Assembly: GCA_918026815.1 (NCBI GenBank)
Contig: CAKJVC010000088.1
Span: forward strand, 186,001-250,000
Length of the DNA stretch: 64,000 bases
Reading direction: 5' to 3'
Origin: Chalara sp. BL73
Lineage: Eukaryota > Ascomycota > Leotiomycetes > Helotiales
A program made the position numbers and the translations under genes. Positions 14,276-26,726 of the stretch are shown one piece after another (position 1 is the first letter of the stretch; the number at the start of each line of letters is the position of its first letter). The notes beneath the pieces were generated by a model that searched no databases, was not told where the DNA came from, and saw only the letters and a program-made list of their open reading frames with translations.

Positions 14276-16591
14276 TTAAGCAGATAACACGTATTGTTCG
14301 TCATCGTGCCCACCGGGCTTGCCGGCCATGAACAGACCAAGCTCTCGCATTCTCTCTGCTCCTTTTCCAGGTTGAGGCTTTTTCCCTGGCCCTTTTTTTC
14401 GTGGATGCTTTCCGTAGCATTTCTCCTTTCGCCGCTGGCGTTTCATATCTAAACCTTTGACAATATCAATGGCACCTCGTACATGGCCATCACTAGTGTC
14501 AGCATTGTGAGTTCCATTTGCTGCAATCAGGCGAGAAGCCCGATATGCGCGGCAGAAGGCATTTGGAGTTCGAGGTAGGGATTTCGTATGAGTTAAACCA
14601 GGTCGGGAACCCAACGGAGCGAAAGCAATGGCGGCACTGCTTGTGTGTGTCGTTGGAGATGCTGGGGGGGAGCGAATCGCACGCGCCGGCGGAGGAGAGT
14701 GAATGCGCCTTGGAGAGCCACCAAAGAGCTTACGAGGCGGAGGGGAACGAAGCCTGGTCTTTACAGGTGGTGGTGAGTGAAGCCTTTTGGAAGGAGCCGG
14801 TGAACGCAGTCGCTTTGGAGAATCCACTGGAGATCTTCGGTGACCAGACCTCCTTCGACTTGGTCTCTCATCACCCGAGTCCTCAAATTTGCCATGCAGC
14901 CAAACATGTTCATCACTATCGTGGCCTGACTGAACAACATCATCGTCCTCGTCCTCTTCTTCATCAATGTCTGATGTAGGAAAGCTGGGGTCGATATCCT
15001 GAGGCGTTTGCTTGTGTTTCATGTCTTTCCGAATTTTAAGACAAGAAACGTAAGCATCCTCTAGCGGACGGTCCTCATCAAGAGTACCGCAGACGAAATC
15101 AGTGCTATCCGGCAAGTCAGGTGTCCCAGGGCGGATTTTCATCAGCTTCCGGCGAATTCTCTTCGTCTCATTGTCGCGACCTGGACTCGGACCAAGTAAA
15201 GAATCGATAGACGAAGCAGATAAGACTTTCTCGTTGGATGAAACACTTCGATCATTCGCTGAGGCACGATACGGAATTGGTTCTGCTGGTCGCTTGCTTG
15301 GGTCAGTCCGATGAGGAGTCCAGAAATCGTACTCTCCATCATCGTCATCAGAATCGGCAAATCCGGCCTCATTATCAGTTTCATTGCCGTCGGAGTTATC
15401 ATCATCCTCTGAGCCCTCCAGAGAATCTTCGTCGATACCATCATCCTCAAATCCTTCTGTCTCTTCATCAGACTCGTTGTCACTGGACTCGTGCTCTTCG
15501 TCTTCATCTTCATCTTCACCTTCTTCTAGAGCTTCCGCTTCTGCCTCAGTGCCGAGTTTACGAATGGCGTTTTCCTTCCTCAAAGTATCGTTGATGGTGA
15601 GCTTCTTCTCTGGATGATCCAACTCCTTTCGAATCCAATCATCCTCAACGAGTTCTCCACTGGCAAATTCGTGAAATCTGGTAGCGTTGGATGATAGTGT
15701 CGCTTCATCAGCAACAATATACTTTGGCTTAATCCGAACAGCAACTGGGCTCTGAGAAGAACGTCGGTTTGCAGACGAACGAAGTGATAGGCCAATACGA
15801 GGGGATTTACGTATCAGAGATGGCGACCGACCTCCCGCCTTCTTTGGTGTGTCGGCTTTGCTTGACTCGGGGGTTTGAAGATCAAGCTTAGATGGCTTGT
15901 CCGTGCATTTAGGACCCGGGCACATAAATTTAATCATGGGTTTTCGTTTTGCTGGTGGGGCCGCGTCAACTTGTGCTTGCTGTGCCTGTTGTGGTGCTGG
16001 CCGTGCTGACTGTGTAACCGGAGTTGCCCTTGCACCGCATGCGAACGTGATACATCGCTTCTTGGGTGCGACCTCGACAGGGGCTTGGGCTTTCGGCGAG
16101 AGGCTGATGGCTTCTGGGAGCATGGGTATCGATTCCTTGATGTCCAAATTGGCTGATAGAGCCAGTCGGTCAGGCTTTGGCTCTGTTCCTAACGAATACG
16201 GAGCGAAATTTGTATATGTGGTACTTGGGAATGGCGGGCTAGGTGTGTTTGTACGGGCAGGACTTGTTAGGCCTCCATCGCTGGTGAGCTCAGCTGTAGA
16301 TGCTATACTAGCATTGCTCAGCATCGATCGTCTTCTAGACAAGTCGGTTGTGAGACGTATTTCCGTTGTAGTGGATTTTGGCTCAGGATTTTGAAGAGCT
16401 TGTGTCAGAAGAGATTGCTTCCGGATCGTGGCTTGAGAAGCAATAGACGCTTTGTGGAAATCTTCCTGATTCTTTTCTTTTATATGATCCGGAGGTTCGT
16501 CCACATCTGCGACTAGATCTTCGTCTGCAACGGCTGGCATACTGACGGTTTGTGGCTTTGTCCCCCAGCTGAAGATGTCTTGAAGCCCCAT
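14276..16591 (-). CDS. intronless acidic, SR-like protein, probably DUF2457 family
   Basis: 771-codon single-exon gene. I recall similar fungal proteins under DUF2457, function unknown, but this assignment is tentative. Visible features in order: an N-terminal Ser/Thr-rich region; two related short blocks, KKRCITFACGA (about residue 178) and KPMIKFMCPGPKC (about 218), each with an aromatic-x-Cys core; IKPKYIVADEATLSSNATRFHE-type conserved segment; a very acidic stretch (Glu/Asp/Ser, about 355-425); a block ending GEYDFWTPHRTDPSKRP; a region with repeated RSPPP/HSPPP units resembling SR-type phospho-sites; and a basic C-terminus with KEKCYGKHPRKKGPGKK. The composition suggests a nuclear, nucleic-acid-associated protein. 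No signal peptide or membrane segment. The ATG at 16591 begins the conserved MGLQDIFSWG start. Confidence 0.85.
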   Translation of the reverse strand: MGLQDIFSWGTKPQTVSMPAVADEDLVADVDEPPDHIKEKNQEDFHKASIASQATIRKQSLLTQALQNPEPKSTTTEIRLTTDLSRRRSMLSNASIASTAELTSDGGLTSPARTNTPSPPFPSTTYTNFAPYSLGTEPKPDRLALSANLDIKESIPMLPEAISLSPKAQAPVEVAPKKRCITFACGARATPVTQSARPAPQQAQQAQVDAAPPAKRKPMIKFMCPGPKCTDKPSKLDLQTPESSKADTPKKAGGRSPSLIRKSPRIGLSLRSSANRRSSQSPVAVRIKPKYIVADEATLSSNATRFHEFASGELVEDDWIRKELDHPEKKLTINDTLRKENAIRKLGTEAEAEALEEGEDEDEDEEHESSDNESDEETEGFEDDGIDEDSLEGSEDDDNSDGNETDNEAGFADSDDDDGEYDFWTPHRTDPSKRPAEPIPYRASANDRSVSSNEKVLSASSIDSLLGPSPGRDNETKRIRRKLMKIRPGTPDLPDSTDFVCGTLDEDRPLEDAYVSCLKIRKDMKHKQTPQDIDPSFPTSDIDEEEDEDDDVVQSGHDSDEHVWLHGKFEDSGDERPSRRRSGHRRSPVDSPKRLRSPAPSKRLHSPPPVKTRLRSPPPRKLFGGSPRRIHSPPPARAIRSPPASPTTHTSSAAIAFAPLGSRPGLTHTKSLPRTPNAFCRAYRASRLIAANGTHNADTSDGHVRGAIDIVKGLDMKRQRRKEKCYGKHPRKKGPGKKPQPGKGAERMRELGLFMAGKPGGHDDEQYVLSA

Positions 16592-18200
16592 CTTGCAAGA
16601 GTGTCGCGAAACAAGGCCCCTATGTGTAGAATTGACGAGTAATGGAGGAGATCCCGCCGTGAGTAGGCGTAGTCTCTCAACTAATTGCTCTTGTTGTTAT
16701 TTGTAGTTGTTGGCGGGGGTAACGGGGAATGGTGGCGAATTGCTGCGAAAAGAGACGAAAGCGAGGTGAAACCCGACACGAAGAGTATTCTTCGTATGAA
16801 TGAATAATCGAGACTGCTATGAGTAAATCAACAGCTTCCCCTGGAAGTGATTGTTGTTGACGAATGCTGTTTGCACAAGGCTCCAAAACCCCGTATGTGT
16901 GGCGTCCCTAGGGACCGTTATGCTATAAATTGAAGGACATTTTGTATTGCGAATGGGAGGCAATCCGGATTGTGTTTTTGTTTCGAGGAGAAGGACGAAC
17001 GCACGAGAAGATGTGTTGTCGATCGGAAGAATGTGTGGTGGTGGATGGGCGAGGTGGGCGTAGCAGAGTGGAGAGTGTAATGTGCTGGTGATGGGGATCG
17101 TCTGTGTCTGGCGTTTGGCGTGGGAGTTTAAGAAGGAGGGAGCAAAAGACGGGCCAAGGTTTATTATGTTTTGCCGTTTCGTTGGTGGGATGGATGGGGG
17201 GGGGAAAGGTTTAAGGGACTTTTAGGAAGGGAAGGGAAGGGGGGGATAAGGGATAAAATGGGTGACCCACAGAGCTGGTGAAATAAGGCGCTAATGACGT
17301 GAGTTTTTTAAACAGGGCTCAGCCAGCAAAAAATCGACAACAAGGAGAGGACTAGGGGGGGCAATACTAATACTAATTACTTATTGGAAGGAAGGAGAGG
17401 AGGGCAAAATGGAAAAACAGGAAAATAAAAAAATCATCTATATCTCTTCCCCCCTGCTCCTGTCCATTCTACTGACTATTACTCTTTTGTCAGCCGGGCT
17501 TGCTTAGTCAGACATTATTTGCTTGGATCAACAACTGAAATGACGGGCCAGTTCCCAATCCATATCAAGCTGATGTTGCTGCAGCCGGCAAATTCTCGCC
17601 ATCTTTTCCGCATCCGAATACCCTCATTTAATGCAGTGCAAAAAGGAGGACTGAGAGTAGAGATCGGCCGCGCGCAAAGCAAAAGCGTTGAGTCGTGTTG
17701 GTCTTCTTTGAGAAGATACAGGAGTAAGGGTCTCTGAATACTGTTTTACGAGGACCTTTCACACGGCCCTTTTCCCATCAATTTCGGGCCCGCTACAACG
17801 CTGGCTGCAAGCACGGCGTGTGTCCTCAAAAGGCCAAATTACCTGTAGATTAATCTGAACCAAGGCCCCAAACTCAATTCAATCCACATCATCAAACAAA
17901 TGTTCCGATATAAATTGCGGCTAAGGGTAAAACTGATAGTAATTCATAATTAGCATCGATCACCACCGCGAATAAGACGCTAGTTCGGTCGGCTTTGTAT
18001 CGGCGCAAATCTCATTAAAGAAGATTTGAAGAATTTGCGGATGGGTTCTGAATCCGTCCAATCTTCATTCTAGCTATATATATGCTCCACGGCCCACAAA
18101 ACACACCGCAAATTCGGTTTCTTTGTCGCCTTCTGCTCACGATTCAGTTGCAGCGATAAAGGCAAACTCCTTCAGTAAGGATTCGACTTGCCGTTAGCCG
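16592..18200. promoter_or_regulatory. long upstream region of the acidic SR-like gene, with G/A-rich tract
   Basis: More than 1.6 kb upstream of the minus-strand gene has no gene. It contains a strongly purine-biased stretch at about 17,130-17,420, with several runs of 4-9 G, which reads as C/T-rich on the gene's strand. Long C/T-rich leaders are common upstream of regulated fungal genes; a function here is inferred from position only. Confidence 0.4.
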
Positions 18201-20910
18201 GAAAGTGAACAATATGAAGCTCTCAATTAAAAAGTTGCCATTTGCCGTCTTGGAACATGTCTTATAAATTCTTGTTCTTTTTGCGTGTGCCATCCGCGGC
18301 AATCAAAATAACCCTTAAATCTGTTGTCTGGAACTTGGCCGTGATCCCTCTCCACTTTGACCATCCCAACTGGCGAGCCGACCTGAGCTCCGTGCTAATG
18401 TGGAGTTCTTTGAAACATGTTTCTTCAGCGTGGGGGCTCAAATTTGTTCAGAAGCACATCTGAAAGGGACTACTAAAAGTCATGACATCTGAGAGATGAT
18501 AGGACTTTGCGCCAGCCACATGCGTACTCGTTTTGGTGATGACGATGAGCAGTCGAGACTCGTGATACCATGAGAGTCATGTAACACCGCCGTTCGGAAG
18601 CTGGCATATTGATGACAGCTGCTGCTGTGTGTTGCTGGAATGCCCCTCCTTGATCTCAAAGCTGTATCACATCTCCGTCAGAGGTACATGAAGATGATAA
18701 GGTACATACAATAAGGCTCATGTACCACTATTAGCCCGTAAATGGCACCCCAACCAATAGAAGTGCTGCCATAACACCGTTCGAGGGCTCTGACCACAAA
18801 AATGAAAAATGTACCAGTGCACCCCACATTCTCTCGAGCATTTCAACAACATGACCCCTCTTTTCGCTAGCGACGTGTCGATTTCTTGCATGTGTATGAT
18901 TTCGAACTTCTATAAGGGTCAAGCCATGGCGCATCAAGCACGTCTCGCCCCTCTATCCCGCAGCCGTCAACTAATAATATCGTGCAATTCATTCCAGAAA
19001 ATGGTGTTGTGGTAACACCTCGTGATGCTGAATAACAATCATCCATACGATGGCAGCGCAGACAGCGGTGTACGGGCTGAAGAACGGTGAGCTGAGTCGG
19101 TTCGTAAGCGTGGGTGGACAGTTTCAAGCTGAAATATGATATCTTTTCAATATATTATATCAGCGCGTTGACTGCGCTGAAACCGCTGAAACTGGAGAGC
19201 AGCCGGTTGACTTTCCCTTTAGAAAATATTCCCAGGTGTGACCACAGCCATCTTGTATCATAGGATGTTCATGTGCTTGACGGCAAGAGTTTCCTAAATC
19301 GTCCTCTCACCTTAGATCTGCATGCACACATTAGATGCCCGCAGATGCAGTCTAAGTACTCTATCTGCATGCCATGCTTCTTTAACATGAGGGATTTATT
19401 TCCTCCACTCACATGAACTAAGGATGAAAGGAATGGCGGTTTCGCGACAACTTGCCGTTACCGATGAAATATCTAGTTCAAAGCCAAAACGCATCCCCCC
19501 AATGTGTGCATCGCTATGGAAGAGGACCCACGTGAGAATGCTACTCGCTGTGATGGGCCATTTCCCAGGTTGGAGGTCGTACGGAGCCCGTCTTGCATTT
19601 CAACCCGCGCGATTCCTCTTATCATATAGCTGCTCCCACGCGAGCTTGTGAACGTGGAGAGATAGAATACTGGTGGTGTCGGGCGACCAACTTAATATTC
19701 TCATATTCTTAGTTGCAATATGACTAAGCACTGGGCGGGAATCACGGATAGAAGGCACAATTAAAGACCTTAGCTTTTGAACGATATCTCTAATTCGGTG
19801 TGGAGCATGGATCACACTAAATCCCAGACTGATTACTGTTGTTTTAATGCAAGGCTCTGGAATGAAAGCGGAGAAGCGAGCTGTCATATCACTTCAGTTT
19901 CCATCAAGGCACAAGCGGATTTGTCGAAAATATTGTTGTCGACCTTAGTAATTCCAGCAAGCGTATGTTACATCTCTTAGTCCCATATCCACGCATTTTT
20001 TCAGAATGCCAATCGTCAAGAATCCCAAATTTTCGAACATGGTTATGACATGAAGGTGACAAAGAAATAATACGTATGTGCTTTGGAAATGGTACGGCAT
20101 ATGAAGACTCCTATTCGACAACAACATATTGACGGCAGTTGTGCTTCACCTCCAGGGAGCTTCTCGAAGCAACAATAGGTTAAAGATTCCCAATCAGTCG
20201 CGGCATCTTTTCTCGTTCACTGCCGTGGCATACCATTGGGAGTTACTTCTTAATACCCTTCCTAACGATTTAAAATTTGAAAAAGAACATTCTCCACAAT
20301 GTGGTAGAATATATGATAAATGTAGCATAGTTCTCGGCGCCAAAGAAAACTGATGACTTCAGTGTTTAGAGAGTAGGAAAGTAGAAGCACACAACAGAAC
20401 GGATTATCCATATCCAATATCTTCATAGCATCTTCTCGAAACATCAACGCAATTGGTTTTTCGGAGTTCAAGAAGGTAACCTTGAATCGGTGGTCTTGAG
20501 TATTTTGCTCGCCAGAAATTAACTAGAGAAATAACATTTGCTACTACATAAAAGGGTGAAGTGAGAATTGATAACATTGAGGATGAGTGATGGAGCCGCA
20601 GCAACAGGAGACACATCCAAAGAAAGAAGCTCACGCTTAATTAGAAAGATAGGTAGTAACTTTATAACAATATAAATCACCTCTTAGATGACACTTGAGG
20701 CTCTACTACGATGAAAATTCGAGTCTCAATGGGTCTGAAAGTCCCAGATATGGACTTGGAGTTCATTGTGTGAATAGATATGGCTCCTGCCAAGAGAAAT
20801 ATACACGTGATCATCGGTCTAACCCATTTAGCGAAACCATGATTTGAACCTCAAGAGAAAGCTCACCCTTAGGTCAACAACACCAGATCCAATTGATACC
20901 GCAACACACC
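18201..20910. other. intergenic, no gene recognised
   Basis: No frame shows family motifs, and no intron set joins the short frames. The last part is the promoter of the ATP synthase delta gene. Confidence 0.45.
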
Positions 20911-21679
20911 ATGAACTCTTTCCGTATTGCTCGCACAGCTCTGCGAGCGCGCTCTGCAGCCATCAGGGTGCCAGTTCAGCGCAGAGGTTATGCTGATGCT
21001 GTTTCGGACAAGGTCGGTACCTCGGAACAGATTTTACGACCATGGCTAACTTTCCTCAGATCAAGTTGAGCTTGGCTCTGCCACATCAGGTATGATACAA
21101 ATAAAGAACCAAGCGGATTGGGATTGCTGGCATCGTATCTCATTGAATGGGAGGGATGGCGCGACAGGGGATCATGAAGGTTGGTTGTTCAAGACTAACC
21201 TGTCAACAGTCTGTCTATAAGTCCACAGATGTCGTCCAGGTCAACATTGCTGCAGAGTCCGGAGATATGGGTATCCTCGCAAACCACGTTCCATCCATTG
21301 AGCAACTACGACCTGGTCTTGTTGAGGTCATTGAGGAGAGCGGTGGCAGCAAGCAATTCTTCTGTAAGCGGCCCATGATTTCACCAGGCTTCTCATCTAA
21401 TATGAGTTTGTTTAGTGTCAGGAGGATTTGCTACAGTACAGCCTAACTCGGAATTGAGCATCAACGCAGTTGAGGGATACGCCTTGGAGGACTTCAGCAT
21501 TGAGGCAGTCCGGTCGCAAATCGCAGAGGCGCAGAAGATTGCTAGTGGAAGTGGAAGTGAACAGGACATTGCTGAGGCAAAGATTGAGCTTGAGGTCAGT
21601 TTTGATGAGATTACTGAGTTTTGATTTTAGCTAATTGTTCTCATAGGTATTGGAGAGCCTGCAAGCGGCCCTTAAGTAG
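20911..21679 (+). CDS. ATP16: mitochondrial F1F0-ATP synthase subunit delta, five exons
   Basis: Central-stalk subunit (bacterial epsilon homologue) linking F1 rotation to the c-ring, located in the mitochondrial matrix. Exons 20911-21012, 21060-21089, 21210-21363, 21416-21594 and 21647-21679 give 165 aa. The first 30 residues (arginine-rich, no acidic residues, ending near QRRGYAD) are a mitochondrial presequence. The joined beta-sandwich reads KLSLALPHQSVYKSTDVVQV, then AESGDMGILANHVPSIEQLRPG, SGGFATVQPNSELSINAVEG and the C-terminal helices ending LESLQAALK. Exon 2 is only 30 nt. Intron 1 (47 nt) has an unusual GTCGGT donor but a clear GCTAAC branch site; reading around it gives the expected SDKIKLSLALP. 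Confidence 0.95.
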
Positions 21680-22036
21680 AGGATCCAACTTAGCATAGCG
21701 GAGGTATAGACGTGGAGCCTGTGTATATCAATCTCTTTAAAAATTACACTTGTGATCATTAAGCGGAGAGAGCACTGAAGTCTAGATCCTAAGACAGAAT
21801 AGTGGTTGGCAGCTCGCGCCTTCCAGTTGAGTCCTGCGCTTATCCCAAGCCCTTGATTTTCTCACAAGTCTATCTTCATAACTACCACTATATCATCATA
21901 TTTTTGAATCACGGGCAAAGCTGCCTGGTAGTCATTTCTTAGCCACGTTCCCTGAATCATCTGGTCTATTCTTTACAATTTACAAGTCCCTGTAAATCGC
22001 GCGCAGCGGTCCAATTAGAATGGTTCAACGCTTGCC
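21680..22036. other. intergenic between ATP16 and the Cys-cluster gene
   Basis: 357 bp of 3' flank and promoter/leader. No gene seen. Confidence 0.5.
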
Positions 22037-25000
22037 ATGAACGACGAACGGCTGTCGCGAGATGTTCAGATGAGACGTTGCAGCTCTGATTTGAATGATC
22101 CGCGAATGTCTGCTGCCAATGACCCTGAGGGTCCCATCCATGCCGGAACAGTGGCGTCGCGCATTACATTTCTTCAAGGCTTGGAAAGCACAACTACAGA
22201 TATTCCATCAGCAGTTCCCCGGCCTCCGTCACCAGTTGCAGCGCATTCTCGTCAGCATCGAAGCGCTACCTTCGGACGAGGTCTAGTCAGACGCTTGGGC
22301 AAACCCGCATCATCAAGCCTCAGCAGCAATCCTTACCAAGAGCCAGAAGTTGATGTGCACCATTCATACCTTGGTCAATATACTTCCCGGTCCAACCACG
22401 ATCAGGACCATGCGATCTCATACCTCAGAACGCGAAGTGTTAGTCAACAAACTCTATTCGAACGACATATTTCTGAAGCTAGAGCCGACAATGTCATCTC
22501 CACTGAGTGGCCAGTAAAGCAGCCTTTTGGTCACTGGGATCCTGCTTCTAATCTTGCGGATAAAAGTACTCTACAGGACGTTAACAACACCAGTTTCTCT
22601 TCAACCAAAGCAACGAGCTTGTCAAGCCCAACTGATGCAGTGACTAACGCTAATACACATGATCTAGATGTTGGTATACAAGGGTTAGGCAGTCCAAGCT
22701 CAGAAATCTCAATTTGTACCACTTCAAGCGTACGTCGTCAAAGTGTTCGAGACTTGTTTGATGTTTACGGTATTGAACGACCAGAAGGGCTTGTTCCTGA
22801 TAGGGAACCATCTCGAGATCTAGAAGATACTCCAAAGCCTCCTCGAGTTCGTGTGGGTTGTCACGTCTGCAAATGGATGAATGGCGAACTTGATAAAAGG
22901 TGCCGGAGGTGTGGACATCGGTTGTGTAAAGACTGCGATTCAGGAGCTCTTCCACAAGCCAATGGTATCAATACAACTTTTGACAGCCGTGCTACCAGAT
23001 ATATACCTGACCCTGTACCGTATCAAGAAGATCAGAATACTACTGTAGAGCTAGATGGAGCAATGTCAACGCCTTTGTATCGATGTCGAAGCTCTGATCC
23101 GCAGTTAGAGAGACAATCCGGTCTAGGAAACACATCCCAATATTCGCATACACATGAGACGCTTTGCAAGCCTCCCCCTGCGGAGGATCACCAAATCAAC
23201 ACCACCCGGCTTTACAAGAATGAAATCCACAGAAAAGCTAAAATTTAGTCATCTCCTACCTAATATTCATACAGCTTACGCAACTTCTCCTTTTTTATTT
23301 ACGAATGTATGCTCAGGTGTCCGATTGCAGCCGTCTCCCAAGAGTACGAACCACTACTATAGAATTCGCCATCATCACCACCGCGAAAATCATCGTCAAC
23401 ACCATAAGAGCCACTACTCTTCTGACGACTGCGATGCTAGCACAGGATGTTGTTCGCCACATGCTGAAGGGAAATCAAATACTCGGTCGCCGCCCATATA
23501 TTCTCAAAGGCAACGCGGCCCAATCGGGAAAGAGGAGGAGAGCAATGATGTTCTATTCGAGCGAATACCGCGTCGACCCCGCGGAGGAGAATCAGAACAT
23601 GAAACTGTGGAATGTCGTGGATATCCTAGAACTGGGCATGCTCGTCATAGTAGCCCAGCCAGTAACCCAGGCACAGTTGGTATATGTCAGCATTGCCTAG
23701 ATGATTGTCAATGCATTGCGTGCCAGGACACACATCATAATGTTAGATGCTGTGTGCATAAAGATCACCGGCCATATCTCCATCACCACACCATTAACCC
23801 AAGACAATCAACTCATACACAATGTATGTTTGAGCCAGTAGCAGAACTTGTTCATGAACCTACCTGCCTTTCACCAGTTCGATCTGCAAGCACTGTTAGA
23901 CCTACTTCTAAACCCGCTCAGTTTGGCTATTCTGGTGAGGTAGGGGAGGTGAGTAACATGGATGATGGAATGGCTTTGAGACTGGATAGCCAGAAGTCGA
24001 GACATAGCCCACAATCGATGGATTCTCCTACGTCTTCTACTCCAAAATTACCTCGAAGTACCACGACTAGGCCGCGGCAATCAACAACGAAGGAATTTAA
24101 ACGAAAAGCAAAAAAGATGTCTTCTCAGCAGTCAAAACTGACAACGAGACTCGAGAAAGAGCAATTACCCCCTGTGCCGCCTTTACCACCATGGGCTATA
24201 AATGCAAACTCAAGAACTGGCCGCTCTCAAACGATCTCACAGCCTAAGCACACTGATCCAGGTGCGAAGATACCATCTATCCCTAGAAATCATTCCCAAT
24301 CAACAAAAGCTCCTACCCGATCTTCCTCACAAGTGGGTTACACACCTATTGAGGGGCATAGCTGCGCTTCTCCACCCAAGTCGCCATTGACAGAGTCTGC
24401 ACCTCTTCTTTCCGGTGATGGAAGTCCAGATGGAAGTGATGACCATCGTTCAGCAGGATTCATAGCTGCCGAGTCGCCTTATGCAAATAAATCCCTACCA
24501 GGGAAAGCTTTGCCCAGTAAGGAAGAGCAGCTGAGAGCCTCCCCCAGACCTCTACCAAAAAGAAGGATCTCCTCTCCCAGCGCTTCTCTAATGCGAGAAA
24601 TAGAGCTTGCAGATCCTAAATCAAATCGTACGCCATTAGGGTCTCGCAGAGAACCAACTCCTAGGAATACATACTCCCGTAGAGAACCATGCCAAGAACA
24701 AAGAACGGATGTCTCTGCGCCACCTGAGAGGAAAGCTAGGACGCGCTTCAGATCGCCAACTCTGGAGCAATCTCAACGTGAAAGGAGGTCAAGAATTCAA
24801 GAATGGCAGCGCCGTTCCCGTAGTGCAAGTATTGGTCTTCCATCAAGAAAAGATTGTGGGTCACCGACTTGTGAGAAGTACGCATACGGCTTTACTGAGC
24901 CCAATAGTCATGAGAAATGTCGCCAAGAAGATACTCGTATATCAGACAAGAAACCTTACACTTCTATTTATTCCTCGAAGGCTGACCAGTATTTTCACGG

Positions 25001-26726
25001 TCGATCATCCCACCAGGAGAAGAGTCTTTCTGAAATCCAGAGTCGAGGCCAGCCTCAGGAGAGCGAAAAATATCTTCGTTCAATGGACATAATATCAGAC
25101 AATTATTATAGTCCGATTCAAGGCCGTGCGCACTTTGTGCATAAGCGCCCCAAGGGCAAGCAGGTAAGTTCACCTTCTGCTCATGAAAGTAAACAGTTGC
25201 GATCTCCTGATGCAAGCATGGAGCCCAGAGACTCTGGTCAGCCAAAGATCAGAGCTTCTAGTCCTGAGAGCAAAGCCTCACATGCTAGTAGCAGTATTAG
25301 TCGTTCTGATAGCAAAACCCCTTCCCCTGGAAGGGGGAACTCTCGACCTGAGAGTGAAGTTTTGTGTGCCGAAGCCAAACGCTCTCACTTAAATAGCAGA
25401 GGCTCTCTTTCTAATAGAAAGTCTCACTGTACTGCAAAAAAGCAGCCATCATACGAGAAACAGTGTCTTCAATCTAGTGGCAACGGTGACTCGCGTAAGC
25501 GACGAGACGGTCCTTCAAGTCCTGTGTTAGAATCAAATCCGACTGCAGGCTATGTTCAAAAGAGGAAAGACCGTACGTCCGAACATTTAGATAAGCTAAA
25601 CCATGTTAAGATGCAAGGTGAATTTAGCTCAGAAGATGATGGCAAGAAGAATCAGCGGCACAGCAGGAGAAAGTCGGTTAAGGATGTTGTTAAAGGTCTC
25701 GAAGAAATGAGCTCCAGACTGGACCCTGGTGAAAGAAAGACAACATCTCATTGGTTCCCAAGATTTGAGCTCGTGGATAAGAAACCGAGCTCGTGTTGTC
25801 CTAATGACGAGCCGCGTCCGGAACACCATTTGAGCGAGGATGAGGCTGTGAATGGCGAGAAAGAATCGAGGGAGCATAGACTGAGTGATGAGAAGTGCGT
25901 TACGAGAAAGAGGAAGCAAAGGTCTGCTGAGCAACAACTGCCTTTTGATTGGCGCACTGCTGGTGATGATGATTACGATGATGGCACACGTGGAAGAGAC
26001 CAAGATAGACAAAGACCAAAAGAAAATTGTTTGCGTAAGCGTTGTCCAGAGATGGAGAAGGAAGGGGTCGAGAAAGATAGCTCGACTGGCCCAAATCATC
26101 CGGATCCGTTTGAGAACATAAGAAAGGATAAGGTGGAACCGGGCGGGCGATGGGATCATAGTGATTCCAGTCATGTGAAAGATCACCACAGGCCAAGAAT
26201 TAAAAAGAAAATCATCGATAATGACACGCCAGATCAAGGCAAAGACTATCTAAATTTGCGGAGTGGAAAGGTAAAGAGAAGCCATCATGGCAATTCCCGA
26301 GCTTCCCAAGCCTATCAAAAGCCATCGGCCAAAAAGAAAGAAAAAGATAATCATGGAGGTTCTGAACATTCTCCAATCTTCCAGGAGCCGCAGGCTCGAG
26401 ATAAAGAATCGCCTGCTGAGGCAGGATCGGATGATAGCCGATATTACAAGATGGAGGAGGGCAGTAATCATGATTCTCATGACCATTATTACGAAATCAT
26501 AGAGAAGAGGAGATACGGCGGCTATGCAAATCAAGCTGATAACCACGCTTATGACTATGAACCCGATGACGAGCATGACTGTGTATGGAAAAACAGATTC
26601 CTGGAAAAGGAATGCGGAAGTGATGACTTGCAAAGTATCACTATAGTTCTAAAGTTCACGGAGCGGGAGGATGTGGTGATCGAAGTGGATTTAAGGAGAG
26701 TGGAGGAGCAGTTTGGAGTGGCGTAA
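22037..26726 (+). CDS. large basic low-complexity protein with two Cys clusters, probably two exons
   Basis: Not a family I recognise. Two long overlapping frames (22037 to about 23248 and about 23154 to 26726) are best read as one gene of roughly 1,550 codons with an intron between them. The first part has a possible zinc site CHVCKWMNGELDKRCRRCGH followed by CKDC; the second has CQHCLDDCQCIACQ and a CCVHKDH segment, so both halves carry a Cys cluster, which supports their being one protein. Most of the rest is Ser/Arg/Lys/His-rich and disordered; the C-terminus ends with a compact, more regular block (SITIVLKFTEREDVVIEVDL). The intron acceptor is probably the CAG at 23274 with a CTAAT branch motif just upstream. 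No good GT donor gives the right phase; a GC donor at 23166 or a GT (GTCTAG) at 23121 does. Confidence is high for coding, moderate for the join. Confidence 0.75.

Noticed and set aside
15897..16394. 165-codon plus-strand open frame
   Set aside because: Antisense to the intact 771-codon acidic SR-like gene, with no motif of its own.
10203..20910. Transposon remnants or RIP-affected repeats in the gene-poor stretches
   Set aside because: I saw no terminal repeats, reverse transcriptase, integrase or transposase motifs, and no extreme AT bias.
25629..26237. 202-codon minus-strand open frame with many hydrophobic residues
   Set aside because: It is antisense to the Lys/Arg/Ser-rich part of the Cys-cluster gene; the reverse complement of such codons gives hydrophobic residues by composition.
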